From the NCBI GenBank assembly GCA_950022695.1, contig CATLLN010000003.1:1-64000 (forward strand): a DNA stretch of 64,000 nt, written 5' to 3'. Origin of the DNA: an uncultured bacterium. Its GTDB lineage: Bacteria; Cyanobacteriota; Vampirovibrionia; Gastranaerophilales; Gastranaerophilaceae. Positions 38,373-48,023 of this stretch are shown here, piece by piece. Both the position numbers and the translations under genes were made by a program. Under the pieces are notes generated by a model. That model saw only the letters and a list, made by a program, of their open reading frames with translations, did not search any database and had not been told where the DNA came from. Each line of letters opens with the position of its first letter. Positions within the stretch are counted from its first letter, which is position 1.

Positions 38373-39524
38373 TTATACGTTGGCTGTTTGTTTTTCTTCT
38401 TTTGCTTGCATTGCGCGTTTTCTTTTACGTCTGCGCATCAAATCAACAAACGCCTCAATTCTTGTAATATAACCTGCTCTGCCTGTTTGTTCATCCATAA
38501 TAAGAGGTAAAATTGGTATTTCACAATTTTCACGCATAGCTGGGAAAATATTTTGTGACATAATTTCCGGCATACAAGTAAACGGACTTATATGGATAAT
38601 ACCATCAATACCGCGTTCATTAGCATATGCAACGTCAGAAACGCATTCTAGAGCATCACCACCGATATCTCTCATAAGATAAGGTTTTGCAAGTCTATCG
38701 GCTCTTTGAAGGTGAGTTTCACCTTTTCTAAACATTTTAGGTATAATTGCGTCTTTTAAGAAACTGCTGACAGTAAGGCTTCTTCTTACCTGAACACCCA
38801 TTCTGCCAAGTTCTTTTTCTATACTTTGATTGGAAAACTCATCATTTACAACATAAATTTCACCTGTAATGTCAACATTTAGAACTTCTTTATCAGGATT
38901 GATTTCAACTTTTTTCATTTCTTCATTAATAAGTTTTTCAGCTTTTTTAAGTCCTGATAATGTATCGTTTTCATCAATTATTTTAAGAGCTTTGTTGTAA
39001 CGTTTTTCAGCATCACTGAATTTTATTTCACGTGCTCTATAATATGAAAGTTTGGTTTCAAGTTTATCAAGTAAAAATACTTTAAGAATTGCAATCATAA
39101 TAGCTCTGCCAAAAAGGAGCGGGTTATTTTTACCGCTTACAGTCTTAAGGAAGTTATACATTCCTTGAATTCCGTCATATAATTGCATTTCAACGTATTT
39201 TGCTTCATATCCTAAATCTCTAAGGGCATTTTCAATACATTTTCCGTATTCACCAAGACGGCAGCAGCCAGGAGATGAAATCATTGCAACATAATCAGTT
39301 CCACCTTCAATTGCTTCAATAAAGTTGCCTAAAATCAGTTTATAAGGCAGACAAATAGCTTCAGGTGAATGTTTTGTACCAAGTGATAAAGCTTTTTTAC
39401 TTGTATATGGTTCAACGTATGGTTCACAGCCGATAATTCTAAGAGCTGCAGACCAAGCATAGCTTATTGTTCCCATATGTGGGAATGATACTTTTCTTTT
39501 AATTTGTTCAGTTTTATTACTCAT
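38373..39524 (-). CDS. Acyl-CoA dehydratase activase-related (2-hydroxyacyl-CoA dehydratase-like) protein
   Basis: VSFPHMGTISYAWSAALRIIGCEPYVEPYTSKKALSLGTKHSPEAICLPYKLILGNFIEAIEGGTDYVAMISSPGCCRLGEY. Confidence 0.82.
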   Translation of the reverse strand: MSNKTEQIKRKVSFPHMGTISYAWSAALRIIGCEPYVEPYTSKKALSLGTKHSPEAICLPYKLILGNFIEAIEGGTDYVAMISSPGCCRLGEYGKCIENALRDLGYEAKYVEMQLYDGIQGMYNFLKTVSGKNNPLLFGRAIMIAILKVFLLDKLETKLSYYRAREIKFSDAEKRYNKALKIIDENDTLSGLKKAEKLINEEMKKVEINPDKEVLNVDITGEIYVVNDEFSNQSIEKELGRMGVQVRRSLTVSSFLKDAIIPKMFRKGETHLQRADRLAKPYLMRDIGGDALECVSDVAYANERGIDGIIHISPFTCMPEIMSQNIFPAMRENCEIPILPLIMDEQTGRAGYITRIEAFVDLMRRRKRKRAMQAKEEKQTANV

Positions 39525-39535
39525 ATTTATATTTC

Positions 39536-40957
39536 CTAATTAATGTATTTTAAGTCCGGTTTTCTTGCAGCAGTAACCTCATCAATCTTTTTAACAGGTG
39601 TTGTGTGAGGCGCTGAAAGAATTTTTTCAGGGTTAGTTTTTGATTCTTCTGCAATTTGAATCATTGTTTCAACAAATTCATCTAACTTTTCTTTAGATTC
39701 TGATTCTGTTGGTTCTATCATTATAGCTTCATGTACGATTAAAGGAAAATATACTGTAGGCGGGTGTGTATTCCCATCCATAAGTGCTTTTGCAATGTTA
39801 AGAGTAGAAACACCGTTTTCGTGTTTTTGTCTTTCGCCTGTTAGTACAAATTCGTGCATACAAGGCTCATCGTACGGTAAGTCATAATATTTTTTTAGTT
39901 TTTCTTTAAGATAATTAGCATTAAGTACAGCATTTTCAGAAGCATTTTTTAAATTTTTTCCCATCATTAGGATGTAAGTGTATGCTCTTACAAGTACTGA
40001 GAAATTGCCGTAAAAATCTTTCACACTGCCAATTGTGTGTTGTAAATTATAATTTCTGTAATATTTTTCGCCGTCAAATTCAACAACCGGAGTTGGAAGA
40101 TAATCTTTTAATCTTTCCACAACTGCAACAGGACCGGCTCCAGGCCCGCCGCCGCCGTGAGGTGTTGAAAAGGTTTTATGAAGATTTAAGTGGACAACAT
40201 CAAATCCCATAAGCTTAGGGTTAGTCCATCCCATAATAGCGTTAAAGTTAGCTCCGTCATAATATAATAGAGAACCGTTTGCGTGCATTAAATCAGAGAT
40301 TTCTTTAACACCTTCTTCAAAAATACCCAGAGTGTTAGGATTAGTCATCATAATTGCAGCAACGTCTTTATCTAGTACTGCTTTTAAAGCTTCAATGTCA
40401 ACCTGACCTTTGCTGTTTGATTTTATCTCAACAACATCAAATCCTGCCATTTTTGCACTTGCAGGGTTTGTTCCGTGAGCAGAATCAGGAATGATAACTT
40501 TTGTTCTATTTTCACCAATAGAATCAAAGTATTTTTTTATAATCATCATGCCGGTCATTTCACCGTGCGCACCTGCTGATGGTTGAAGTGTAATAGCATC
40601 CATTCCTGTAACTTCCAAAAGTGCTTTTTGAAGGTTGTACATCAACTTTAATGATCCTTGAGCTAGATTATCGTCACTGTTTGGGTGTATATTAAATCCT
40701 TCAAGAGATGAAAGAAATTCATTAACTTTAGGATTATATTTCATAGTACAGGAACCAAGAGGATAAAATCCTTTTTCTATACAGAAATTTAAATCTGACA
40801 ATTCTTTATAATGGCGCATTGTTTCAAGTTCACTAAGCTGAGGAAGTCCTATAGAGCCTTCTCGCAGCAAATTTTGCGGTATAAAATTTACGTCTGTTGT
40901 TTTATCTGTCAGATTAATTCCGTCTACACCGCTGCTTTTTTCAAAAATTGTTTTCAT
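39536..40957 (-). CDS. gcvPB: Glycine dehydrogenase (decarboxylating) subunit 2
   Basis: GFYPLGSCTMKYNPKVNE, DSAHGTNPASAKMAGF, NLHKTFSTPHGGGGPGAGPV. Confidence 0.96.
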   Translation of the reverse strand: MKTIFEKSSGVDGINLTDKTTDVNFIPQNLLREGSIGLPQLSELETMRHYKELSDLNFCIEKGFYPLGSCTMKYNPKVNEFLSSLEGFNIHPNSDDNLAQGSLKLMYNLQKALLEVTGMDAITLQPSAGAHGEMTGMMIIKKYFDSIGENRTKVIIPDSAHGTNPASAKMAGFDVVEIKSNSKGQVDIEALKAVLDKDVAAIMMTNPNTLGIFEEGVKEISDLMHANGSLLYYDGANFNAIMGWTNPKLMGFDVVHLNLHKTFSTPHGGGGPGAGPVAVVERLKDYLPTPVVEFDGEKYYRNYNLQHTIGSVKDFYGNFSVLVRAYTYILMMGKNLKNASENAVLNANYLKEKLKKYYDLPYDEPCMHEFVLTGERQKHENGVSTLNIAKALMDGNTHPPTVYFPLIVHEAIMIEPTESESKEKLDEFVETMIQIAEESKTNPEKILSAPHTTPVKKIDEVTAARKPDLKYIN

Positions 40958-40960
40958 ATT

Positions 40961-41584
40961 TTAGATTATCCCCTGTTTTGCCAAGTCTTTTTTTATTCTA
41001 TCTAGTCCAGTTTGTATAATTCTCGATATTCTAGACTGTGAAATGTTAAATTCTTCTGCGATTTCTCTCAATTTTTTTTCTTTAAAAAACTTATATTCAA
41101 TAAGTTCTCTTTCTCTTGGCGGAAGTTTTTTCATTGATTCAAGAATACCATCTTTAAGTTCTGCAAATTCAATACTTTCTTCAGGATTTTTTTCATTTGA
41201 TTTAAACTGTGTTGGAACTTCCGCATCTTGAAGTTCGTCTATTGATAAAATATTTTTATAAACATCAGCTCTAAATTCTGCATTTTCGGTTTCAATATCA
41301 ATGTCAGACATTACAATACTTTGTTTATTTTTTAGCGTATACCATTTATATCTTCTTCTGACTTCGTTTCTTATAGCCCACTTTATAGCAGTGGAAAGAT
41401 ATGTGCTGTTATATGTTTGCGGGTCACGGTTTTTAAATAAAATATACAGCGTATGTGTTCCAATATTTATTAGCTCAGGCAGTTCAATAAGATGTGAGCG
41501 TGAAAATTTTTGATACTCAACCTTTGCAATAATTTCAATTAAATCTTTGTATTCTCTTAGTTTTATATTTTCTTCAGCTGACAT
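40961..41584 (-). CDS. Sigma-70 family RNA polymerase sigma factor
   Basis: Region 2-like YLSTAIKWAIRNEVRRRYKWY; region 4 LPPRERELIEYKFFKEKKLREIAEEFNISQSRISRIIQTGLDRIKK. Confidence 0.9.
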   Translation of the reverse strand: MSAEENIKLREYKDLIEIIAKVEYQKFSRSHLIELPELINIGTHTLYILFKNRDPQTYNSTYLSTAIKWAIRNEVRRRYKWYTLKNKQSIVMSDIDIETENAEFRADVYKNILSIDELQDAEVPTQFKSNEKNPEESIEFAELKDGILESMKKLPPRERELIEYKFFKEKKLREIAEEFNISQSRISRIIQTGLDRIKKDLAKQGII

Positions 41585-41712
41585 TACTATAACTAATCCT
41601 AATGAACAAAATTTATTATCTTTACAACCTAATCATATCAGAAAAAATTGTATATGGCTAGCTAATGTAATTTTTATTAACATATTTTATTTTCTATAAA
41701 AAAGGAGAAATA

Positions 41713-42570
41713 ATGAGAGTTTTATTTTGTACAGACGGTTCAAAAATCAGTTATCACGCTATTCAAAATTTTTATCACTGGATGAAAGATTTTACTGTAG
41801 ATATTTTATGTGCAATAGATTGGAGTTTTATGCCTGATACTGTTGCTGTAGAAGATAGTGATTTTGCAATATATTGTACAAATTCTGCAGATTCAATTCT
41901 TGATTACAGTGAGAAATTTTTAAAAGAATTTGGATTAAATATTGAAGAAAAAATAAAAATGTGTGGTTCTACAGTCGATTGTATTTTAGAAGCATGTGAT
42001 AAAAAGGAATATGATTATGTTGTGCTTGGTTCGCATGGTAAAAAAGGTATTCAAAAATGGTTAGGGTCGGTTTCTCAGGAAATAGCATCTGTTTCAAAAA
42101 TTTCGACATATATTTCAAAAGAGAAAAATTACCGTCAAAAAGTTTTATTTACTGTTGATTCATCAGAAATTAGCCCTGTAGTAATAAATAAAAGTCTTGA
42201 AACACTTAATTTGCAGGATAAAGAAATTTATCTTTCTACTGTATATGAAATTCCTGATTATTTATTTTTAGAGGGAAATATTGATTCTAATTGGATTCTT
42301 GAGGTAGAGAAGAAACAAGAAACTGCTTCAATGATTTTATTGAACGATTATGAACAAAAATTTACGGAAAAAGGGTTAAATGTAAAGAATAAAATAGTTT
42401 TAAGCGGTAATCCTGCTCACGAGATTATTAAATTTATAACTAAAGAAGATATTGATCTGGTGGTTTGCGGTATACGTGATAGAAAACATCTTTCTAAATT
42501 CCTTTTAAATTCTGTAAGTAAGAGAATTTTAGAGAGTGCAAAATCAGATGTTATGATAGTTAGACCATAA
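41713..42570 (+). CDS. Tandem universal stress protein (UspA-like)
   Basis: YDYVVLGSHGKKGIQKWLGSVSQEI and DLVVCGIRDRKHLSKFLLNSVSKRILESAKSDVMIVRP. Confidence 0.9.
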   Translation: MRVLFCTDGSKISYHAIQNFYHWMKDFTVDILCAIDWSFMPDTVAVEDSDFAIYCTNSADSILDYSEKFLKEFGLNIEEKIKMCGSTVDCILEACDKKEYDYVVLGSHGKKGIQKWLGSVSQEIASVSKISTYISKEKNYRQKVLFTVDSSEISPVVINKSLETLNLQDKEIYLSTVYEIPDYLFLEGNIDSNWILEVEKKQETASMILLNDYEQKFTEKGLNVKNKIVLSGNPAHEIIKFITKEDIDLVVCGIRDRKHLSKFLLNSVSKRILESAKSDVMIVRP

Positions 42571-43459
42571 AATTATCTATTCTTAATAAAGAATTTTCTA
42601 AAGTGGCAGTTGCTCCGTACGGAACTGTCACTTTTTTAATACCATGCGATATAGGAAATCCGCTTATTATTGGAATACTTAATTCTTTTGCAAGATTATT
42701 AAAGAAATCATCAAAGTAGTCTTTATTATCAATATCTAAAAAATCACCTAAGATAATTGCTTTAATATTTTGTTTAAATTGTTTGATATTTAAAAGCTGA
42801 CTAAAATATCTGTCAATTTTATAAACAGGTTCATTTAAGTCTTCCGCAAAGAGTATAAAATCTTCATCCGGAATAAAATCTATACCGCAAAGGCTTGTGA
42901 GTGTTGAAAGGTTTCCTCCAAAAAGAATTCCTTTAGCGTTTCCTGACAAGTATCCAACAGAATTTTGCGGTCTCAGATTAATTTCTTTACCGCTTAAAGT
43001 ATTAAAAAAGCTACCTGATGTAAATGTGTCTATTTCATGGAATGCAAAATCACTTTGTGCCATTGCACCTGAAAATGTTATAAGACCGGTATTTTTTAGT
43101 ATAATTGCACTTAGTGCAGTAATATCAGAGTATCCGCATAAAATTTTAGGATTCTTTTTTATAAGATCAAAATCGATTTTATCTAAAAGCCTTATTGAAC
43201 CGTAACCGCCGCGGGCACATATTATAGCTTTGATTTCAGAATCTGCAAAAGCGCAATTTAAATCGTATACTCTTTCTTCATCTGTTCCTGCAAGATAATT
43301 TTGGCATTTATCAATATTTGAACCTAACTTAACCTTATAACCATAGCTTTCAAAATAATTTTTAGCTTTATAAATTTTTTCCATATCAACAACACCTGCA
43401 GGTGCAATTATTCCAATTGTGTCACCGATTTGTAATTTATTTGGTTTAATTAAGTTCAT
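42560..43459 (-). CDS. LD-carboxypeptidase (peptidase S66)
   Basis: GDTIGIIAPAG, IICARGGYGSIRLLDKIDFDLIKKNPKILCGYSDITAL. Confidence 0.95.
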   Translation of the reverse strand: MNLIKPNKLQIGDTIGIIAPAGVVDMEKIYKAKNYFESYGYKVKLGSNIDKCQNYLAGTDEERVYDLNCAFADSEIKAIICARGGYGSIRLLDKIDFDLIKKNPKILCGYSDITALSAIILKNTGLITFSGAMAQSDFAFHEIDTFTSGSFFNTLSGKEINLRPQNSVGYLSGNAKGILFGGNLSTLTSLCGIDFIPDEDFILFAEDLNEPVYKIDRYFSQLLNIKQFKQNIKAIILGDFLDIDNKDYFDDFFNNLAKELSIPIISGFPISHGIKKVTVPYGATATLENSLLRIDNFMV

Positions 43460-43502
43460 ATATTATCCTATTTCACTTATTATCTGTTATAATTACTTTA
43501 TC

Positions 43503-45359
43503 ATGAATAATAATTATATACCTTTATATCGCAAATACAGACCACAGGCGATTGAACAGATAGTTGGACAAGAACATATTAAAAAAGCTTTGGCAAATGC
43601 TATTCAAATGGATAGAATTTCGCATGCTTATCTTTTTACAGGTCCAAGAGGAACGGGAAAGACTTCTACAGCAAGAATTTTTGCAAAGTCTTTGAACTGT
43701 GAAAAAGGCGCATCAATTTCACCTTGTAACGAATGCGAAAACTGTAAAAATATTACAAGTTCAATTCCGATTGACGTAATTGAAATAGACGCGGCAAGTA
43801 ACCGTTCTGTTAACGATGCTGATGAGATTATACAAAAAGTTGCATTAGCACCTGTTCAAAGCCGGTATAAAATTTATATAATTGACGAAGTTCATATGCT
43901 TACAAACCAGGCATTTAACGCGCTTTTGAAAACGCTTGAAGAACCGCCGAAAAATGTTATATTTATTCTGGCTACAACAGAAGTTCATAAGGTTCTTGAT
44001 ACTATTAAAAGCCGCTGTCAAAGGTTTGATTTTAAAAGAATTACAACAGATGATATTACAAAACACCTGAGATATATTTCAGATAGTGAAAAGATTAATA
44101 TTACAGATGAAGCACTTGCTTACATCGCGCAAAATTCTGCAGGCGGAATGCGTGACAGTATTGCACTTTTAGATCAATTGTCCGTGTTAAATTCAACAGA
44201 TAATGCTATAGGTGTTGATGATATTAATAATTTACTTGGAAGATTGTCATTTGGCGCTCTAACAGATTTATTTTCGGCAATTGCAGAATCAAATCAAAAT
44301 AACGCACTTTCTGTTCTAAATGATATTTATAATCAGGGAAATGAACCGGCTCAAATTTTATCTAATTTGCTTGAGTATTTAAGAAATGCTCTTATTTTAA
44401 AATCTGTCGGGGATGTCGATAACACTGTGGTTCAGCTTAATAAAGAGCAATCAGCGACTTTAAAAGATAAGCTAAATACAATCGAAGCACATCAGCTTGT
44501 ATCTCTGATTGATAAGTGTGCAGAATATATTAAAGAGCTTAAATTAACTTCTAATCCAAAATTATGGCTTGATGTAGCGATTTTGGATATGTCTAATTTA
44601 ACTCAAAATACTAAATTAGAAGAACTTCAAAAACGTATTTCGGCATTAGAATCCGGAGAAGCTCCAAAAATTATGGTAAATACTTCACCATACAATACTC
44701 CTCCCGCACCTGTTAAAAAGCCTGAAATAATGAAACCAGAAGCTCCTAAATCAGTGCCTAAACCTCAGCCTGCGCAGGTAAGTAAACCAACAGTAACGGA
44801 AGAAGAAGTTTTAGCAGAACCTGTACCGATGTCAAAACCTGCAAATCCGAATTCACTAAAAGCTTTATGGGCTAATTTACTTGAAAATGTTTCAAGTTTC
44901 CCTTCTCGTGCTATTTTAAAACAGCAGGCTGTACCGGTTAAAATTACACAGAATGAAGTTATAATAACCATAAAAAATTCAAATTGGCTTAAACAGTTTG
45001 GACCGGAAGGTTCGAAACATTCATTTATTGTGGATGCTTCTAACTCACTGTTTGGTAGTGCCGTTAAGAAAATTATAGTACGTGCACCGGAATCAGGGGA
45101 TGAAGCTATACGAAAAGAACAAACAGCAGGTGATGAGGATGATAAGCCTGCCCCTGTTCCAAAGTCGGTTCCGCAGCCTAAACCTGAGGTAAAAAAGGAA
45201 GAAATTGTTGAAGCTGTTGAAGCCAAAGAGGAAATTGATTCACAAGATGATGTTGGTGAACCTTCACAGACAGTTAAAAGAAAATCATCAGATTCATCTT
45301 TCCATTCCGATAATGTAAATATGGTTATGGAATTGTTTGACGGAAAATTTATAGACTAA
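43503..45359 (+). CDS. dnaX: DNA polymerase III subunit gamma/tau
   Basis: LYRKYRPQAIEQIVGQEHIKKAL, FTGPRGTGKTSTARIFAKSLNC, CNECENCKNI. Start set at ATG 43503. Confidence 0.97.
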   Translation: MNNNYIPLYRKYRPQAIEQIVGQEHIKKALANAIQMDRISHAYLFTGPRGTGKTSTARIFAKSLNCEKGASISPCNECENCKNITSSIPIDVIEIDAASNRSVNDADEIIQKVALAPVQSRYKIYIIDEVHMLTNQAFNALLKTLEEPPKNVIFILATTEVHKVLDTIKSRCQRFDFKRITTDDITKHLRYISDSEKINITDEALAYIAQNSAGGMRDSIALLDQLSVLNSTDNAIGVDDINNLLGRLSFGALTDLFSAIAESNQNNALSVLNDIYNQGNEPAQILSNLLEYLRNALILKSVGDVDNTVVQLNKEQSATLKDKLNTIEAHQLVSLIDKCAEYIKELKLTSNPKLWLDVAILDMSNLTQNTKLEELQKRISALESGEAPKIMVNTSPYNTPPAPVKKPEIMKPEAPKSVPKPQPAQVSKPTVTEEEVLAEPVPMSKPANPNSLKALWANLLENVSSFPSRAILKQQAVPVKITQNEVIITIKNSNWLKQFGPEGSKHSFIVDASNSLFGSAVKKIIVRAPESGDEAIRKEQTAGDEDDKPAPVPKSVPQPKPEVKKEEIVEAVEAKEEIDSQDDVGEPSQTVKRKSSDSSFHSDNVNMVMELFDGKFID

Positions 45360-45364
45360 AAATT

Positions 45365-45390
45365 GCGGGCGAAACATAAGTTTCGCCCGC
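45365..45390. terminator. GC-rich hairpin between convergent dnaX and phosphohexomutase genes
   Basis: GCGGGCGAAACATAAGTTTCGCCCGC, perfect 11-bp stem; no long T run on the + strand. Confidence 0.65.
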
Positions 45391-45398
45391 CTTACTAA

Positions 45399-46829
45399 TT
45401 ATTTACATTTTGCAGAAACGCAAGAATCGAGGTAATTTACCATAGTGTTTTTAAATCTTTCACATTGAGCCTCGTTATTTGACTCAAAACGAAGAGTAAA
45501 TACCGGTTCTGTATTACTTTGTCTGATTAATGCAAAACCGCCGTTAAAAACGATTCTCATACCGTCTAATGTAACTATTTCTTTAATTTCTGATCCAAAC
45601 ATGTCAGGGTTGTTTTGAACTTCAGATTTCATAGATTCCAAAACCTCTTTTTTCAAATGGTTAGGGCAAGGAAAACGAACTTCATCACTTGTGAAAACTT
45701 TATTAAACGGTTCAAGCATTTGTTCAAGTTTAAAGTTTTTATCAGCTTTTTTGTGTTTTGCTACAATTTCTATCATGCGGCAGCCTGCGTAAACAGCATC
45801 ATCAAACCCGTAATATCTATCTTTGAAGAATGTATGACCGCTCATTTCGCCCCCAAGAATAGCATTTGTTTCTTTCATTTTATCTTTAATGTAGCCGTGA
45901 CCGGTTTTACACATTACAGCAGTTCCACCTGCATTATTTATTGTGTCGTATAATACTTGTGAACATTTAACTTCAGATACTACAACAGGGTTACAGTCAA
46001 TCATATCCATAGCATAGATTAAAAGCAGTTTGTCGCCTGTCAGCGGTGTGCCTTTTGAATCTACAACCCCGATTCTGTCGCTATCGCCGTCATATGCTAT
46101 ACCAAAATCTGCATTGTTTTCAACGACAGTTTTAGATAAGTCTTTAAGAGTTGATAAAGCACTCGGATTTGGATGATGGTTAGGGAATGTTCCGTCAGGT
46201 TCTGAATATAACTCAATAACTTCACAGCCAAGCTCTTTATATAACTGAGGACCAACAATTCCACCTGTAGCGTTAGCGCTGTCTACAACAATCTTAATAC
46301 CTTCTCCGATATTACCGAATTTTTCTTTCATTTCAGCTATATATTCAGGAATAATTGGTGTCGTGTCATTCTGAACTTGATTCGAAATCTCGCTATAAGA
46401 TTTCCAATTTTCAAAAACAATATCTCTAACTTCTTTAATTTGTTTTTCGTTAAGTGTTTGTCTGTTATAAGTCATTTTTAAACCATTGTATTCACTCGGA
46501 TTGTGACTTGCAGTAATAATCATTGCACCATCAAGATTATGCGCAACTTCCGAATAGTAACCGATAGGTGTTGGTGCTAATCCTAAATCCTCAATATAAC
46601 CAGTTTCAGCATCCTTTAAACCGTTTATTAAGGCATTTTTAAGAGAAGGTGAATGTAATCTTGCATCCATACAAACACTGATTCTTAAATCTTTTTCTGA
46701 TTTCCCGCTTTGATCTTTTAACCAGTCAATATATCCTAATCCGATATTATAGAATAATTCTTCTGTAATATCGTCATTATAAATTCCTCTAATATCATTT
46801 TTACCAAATGCGTGTTCATATTTTTGCAT
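45399..46829 (-). CDS. Phosphomannomutase/phosphoglucomutase
   Basis: MIITASHNPSEYNGLKMTY, AYDGDSDRIGVVD, GGEMSGHTFF, RQSNTEPVFTLRFES. Confidence 0.95.
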   Translation of the reverse strand: MQKYEHAFGKNDIRGIYNDDITEELFYNIGLGYIDWLKDQSGKSEKDLRISVCMDARLHSPSLKNALINGLKDAETGYIEDLGLAPTPIGYYSEVAHNLDGAMIITASHNPSEYNGLKMTYNRQTLNEKQIKEVRDIVFENWKSYSEISNQVQNDTTPIIPEYIAEMKEKFGNIGEGIKIVVDSANATGGIVGPQLYKELGCEVIELYSEPDGTFPNHHPNPSALSTLKDLSKTVVENNADFGIAYDGDSDRIGVVDSKGTPLTGDKLLLIYAMDMIDCNPVVVSEVKCSQVLYDTINNAGGTAVMCKTGHGYIKDKMKETNAILGGEMSGHTFFKDRYYGFDDAVYAGCRMIEIVAKHKKADKNFKLEQMLEPFNKVFTSDEVRFPCPNHLKKEVLESMKSEVQNNPDMFGSEIKEIVTLDGMRIVFNGGFALIRQSNTEPVFTLRFESNNEAQCERFKNTMVNYLDSCVSAKCK

Positions 46830-46871
46830 AATTCACATCTCCTAATCTTTCGAATATAATAGAATCATATC

Positions 46872-47756
46872 ATGAAAAACCTGTATGAAAAACTTACAAA
46901 TAACCAAAATTTTGCGGCATGGATTTTCATAGCGCCTGCAATACTCGGGACTTTTATATTTATTTTAATTCCTGTAATCTGTTCATTTGGTTTAAGTTTT
47001 ACATCGTGGGATATGTTGAATCCTATAAATTTTGTCGGATTCGAAAATTATAAATTACTTTTAAAAGACGGATTGTTTTATAAAATTTTGCTGAATACTA
47101 TTGTATTTGCACTTTCAACTTCAATTTTAGGTGTAATTATTCCCTTGATTTTAGCTGCAATTTTGAATTCCAAAATTAGAGGAAGTGAATTTTATAAAAC
47201 AGCATATTTTTTACCGTTTATTACACCTATGGTTGTTGTTGGAATCGTTTGGGCATGGATATTTGATCCAAATATTGGGTTTTTAAATCAGGTTTTGAAT
47301 ATTCATATAAACTGGCTTTACGATTCAAAATTTGCAATGCCTGCACTTATTATAGTATCTGTTTGGAAACTTATCGGGTATAATATGATAATTTTTCTTT
47401 CTGCTTTCTCTTCTGTTTCACAAAGCTTGTTTGAAGCCGCAAAAATAGATGGTGCAAATGCTTATCAAACCTTTAAAAATGTAACAATTCCGCTTTTATC
47501 ATCGACTATATTTTTTGTAGTCATAATTACTGCAATATCTTCTTTTCAGGTTTTTGACTTAATTTATTTAATGACACAGGGGGGACCTTTTGATAGTACA
47601 AATGTTCTTGTTTATTCGATTTATAAAAATGCGTTTGAATATTTTAATATAGGTAAAGCAAGTGCAATTGCTTACGTTTTATTTGTAATAATACTTGTTT
47701 TAACGCTTATCCAGTGGCATTTTCGCAAAAAAATTGTGTACAATGAAATAGATTAA
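46872..47756 (+). CDS. Carbohydrate ABC transporter permease (MalF/UgpA family)
   Basis: AAKIDGANAYQTFKNVTIPLLSSTIFFVVI (EAA loop) and MTQGGPFDSTNVLVYSIYKNAF. Confidence 0.94.
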   Translation: MKNLYEKLTNNQNFAAWIFIAPAILGTFIFILIPVICSFGLSFTSWDMLNPINFVGFENYKLLLKDGLFYKILLNTIVFALSTSILGVIIPLILAAILNSKIRGSEFYKTAYFLPFITPMVVVGIVWAWIFDPNIGFLNQVLNIHINWLYDSKFAMPALIIVSVWKLIGYNMIIFLSAFSSVSQSLFEAAKIDGANAYQTFKNVTIPLLSSTIFFVVIITAISSFQVFDLIYLMTQGGPFDSTNVLVYSIYKNAFEYFNIGKASAIAYVLFVIILVLTLIQWHFRKKIVYNEID

Positions 47757-47842
47757 GTTTACAAATCTTTAACAATATTAAAGTTTTAAAAAAAGTTTCC
47801 GTATATGTATATGTGAATAGATAACACGGGGTGTGTATTAAA

Positions 47843-47983
47843 ATGTACGAAGACTTACTAAGAAAGCAGATTATTGTAGAATTAAAAAATTTGATTAAGA
47901 AAGCTGAAACTATTGAGGAAGATAAAGATACTTATTGTGAATTTATGAAAGGTATGATTCTAAATACCTACAGTACTAATTAG
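47843..47983 (+). CDS. Small uncharacterised protein (46 aa)
   Basis: MYEDLLRKQIIVELKNLIKKAETIEEDKDTYCEFMKGMILNTYSTN; below the ORF-track cutoff. Confidence 0.45.
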   Translation: MYEDLLRKQIIVELKNLIKKAETIEEDKDTYCEFMKGMILNTYSTN

Positions 47984-48023
47984 CCGTTTGAGTAATGTTT
48001 TTTCTATAAAAACTTAGTAGATT

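Noticed and set aside
40958-41000. Possible glycine riboswitch upstream of gcvPB
   Set aside because: Only 3 bp separate gcvPB from the upstream sigma factor gene; no room for a riboswitch.
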